From an uncultured Bacilli bacterium (GTDB taxonomy: Bacteria; Bacillota_I; Bacilli_A; RF39; UBA660): a DNA stretch of 6,264 nt. Made by a program: the position numbers and the translations under genes. The notes below the pieces were generated by a model. It was not told where the DNA came from, made no database searches, and saw nothing but the letters and a program-made list of their open reading frames with translations. Numbering within the stretch: the first letter of the stretch is position 1; every line of letters begins with the position of its first letter. Shown piece after piece: positions 5,876 to 6,264 of the stretch. Where the stretch lies: assembly GCA_944359595.1 (NCBI GenBank), contig CALVSV010000117.1, forward strand, positions 1-6,264, read 5' to 3'.

Positions 5876-6264
5876 ATGGGTATATATTTAAATCCAGGAA
5901 ACAATCGTTTTAAAAGAAATATAAATTCAGAAATATATGTAGATAAAACAAGGTTAATTGAATATACAAATAGTGTGATTAATACATCACAGTCTTATAT
6001 ATGTATATCAAGACCTAGAAGATTCGGTAAAACAATAACCGCTAACATGTTAAGTTCATACTATGATAAAAGTGTAGACTCACATGAACTATTTAAAAAT
6101 TATAAAATATCTAAGTCTAAATCTTATAAAGAACATCTAAATAAATATAACGTTATTAATTTAAATATTCAATCTTTTTTAAGTAGTGTAGAAAATAAAA
6201 ATGAAGTTTTAAATTATTTACAAAAAAAAGTATTAAATGAATTAGAAAATAAATTTACATTTTT
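5876..6264 (+). CDS. AAA-ATPase-like protein of the RPRRFGK family (partial, 5' end only)
   Basis: The frame starts at ATG 5876 after a strong ribosome site and stays open for 129 codons to the window edge. The N-terminus has YVDKTRLIEY (21-30) and RPRRFGKT (46-53), the hallmark of the AAA-ATPase-like family (Pfam AAA-ATPase_like). Its full-length members, usually about 500-600 residues, often end in a PD-(D/E)XK nuclease-like domain. RPRRFGKT is the Walker A equivalent: it keeps G-K-T but lacks the first glycine of the classic P-loop, which is normal for the family. The biological role is not established; members are numerous in gut Firmicutes and Bacteroidetes and often occur in several copies per genome. 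Here it has its own promoter and G+C somewhat above gerB, in keeping with an independent accessory gene. The C-terminal domain cannot be checked. Confidence 0.85.
   Translation, partial: MGIYLNPGNNRFKRNINSEIYVDKTRLIEYTNSVINTSQSYICISRPRRFGKTITANMLSSYYDKSVDSHELFKNYKISKSKSYKEHLNKYNVINLNIQSFLSSVENKNEVLNYLQKKVLNELENKFTF

Noticed and set aside
1..6264. CRISPR array, tRNA, rRNA, insertion sequence or DGR template repeat
   Set aside because: No regularly spaced repeats, RNA-gene motifs, transposase frame or terminal inverted repeats were seen, and no second copy of the G+C-richer 46-132 tract exists elsewhere in the window.

Overview
The window comes from a very AT-rich, endospore-type Firmicute, probably an uncultured gut lineage in or near the Bacilli or Clostridia. 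The evidence is a GerA/GerC/GerB germinant-receptor operon, Firmicute-type GGAGG/GAGGTGA ribosome binding sites, a lipobox lipoprotein, an AgrA/LytTR regulator and a camelysin/TasA-like surface protein. TGG encodes Trp and TGA ends gerA, so the standard bacterial code applies, not the Mycoplasma code. I cannot name a species.

Layout. Positions 1-1359 (minus strand) hold most of a secreted or surface protein whose C-terminus runs off the left edge. It has a SipW/TasA-like N-terminal half and a C-terminal DUF6273-like (C-type-lectin-like) half. Positions 1464-2192 (minus) encode an orphan AgrA-type response regulator, separated from the surface gene by a 16-bp hairpin that begins at the regulator's stop codon. 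The 133-bp spacer 2193-2325 is a divergent promoter region. From 2326 to 5795 (plus) runs a compact operon for a spore germinant receptor in the order A-C-B: a 4-nt overlap between A and C, and no gap between C and B. After an 80-bp spacer with a good sigma-A-type promoter, the start of an AAA-ATPase-like gene of the RPRRFGK family runs off the right edge.

How the parts fit. GerA (membrane subunit), GerC (lipoprotein) and GerB (APC-like transporter subunit) would form a nutrient-sensing receptor in the spore inner membrane. A sigma-G-like promoter match just upstream of gerA fits forespore expression. The regulator and the surface protein share a strand and may be functionally linked, but the sequence does not prove it. 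The ATPase gene looks independent.

Most interesting signal. The last visible ~360 bases of the surface gene are about 40% G+C, against roughly 10-25% in much of the window. Within them, 27 of 29 consecutive codons (132 down to 46) end in C or T. They lie where DUF6273/C-type-lectin-like proteins are hypervariable. That is the footprint expected if AAY template codons had been diversified by adenine mutagenesis, so this may be the variable region of a diversity-generating retroelement. No reverse transcriptase or template repeat is visible here, so this remains an inference.
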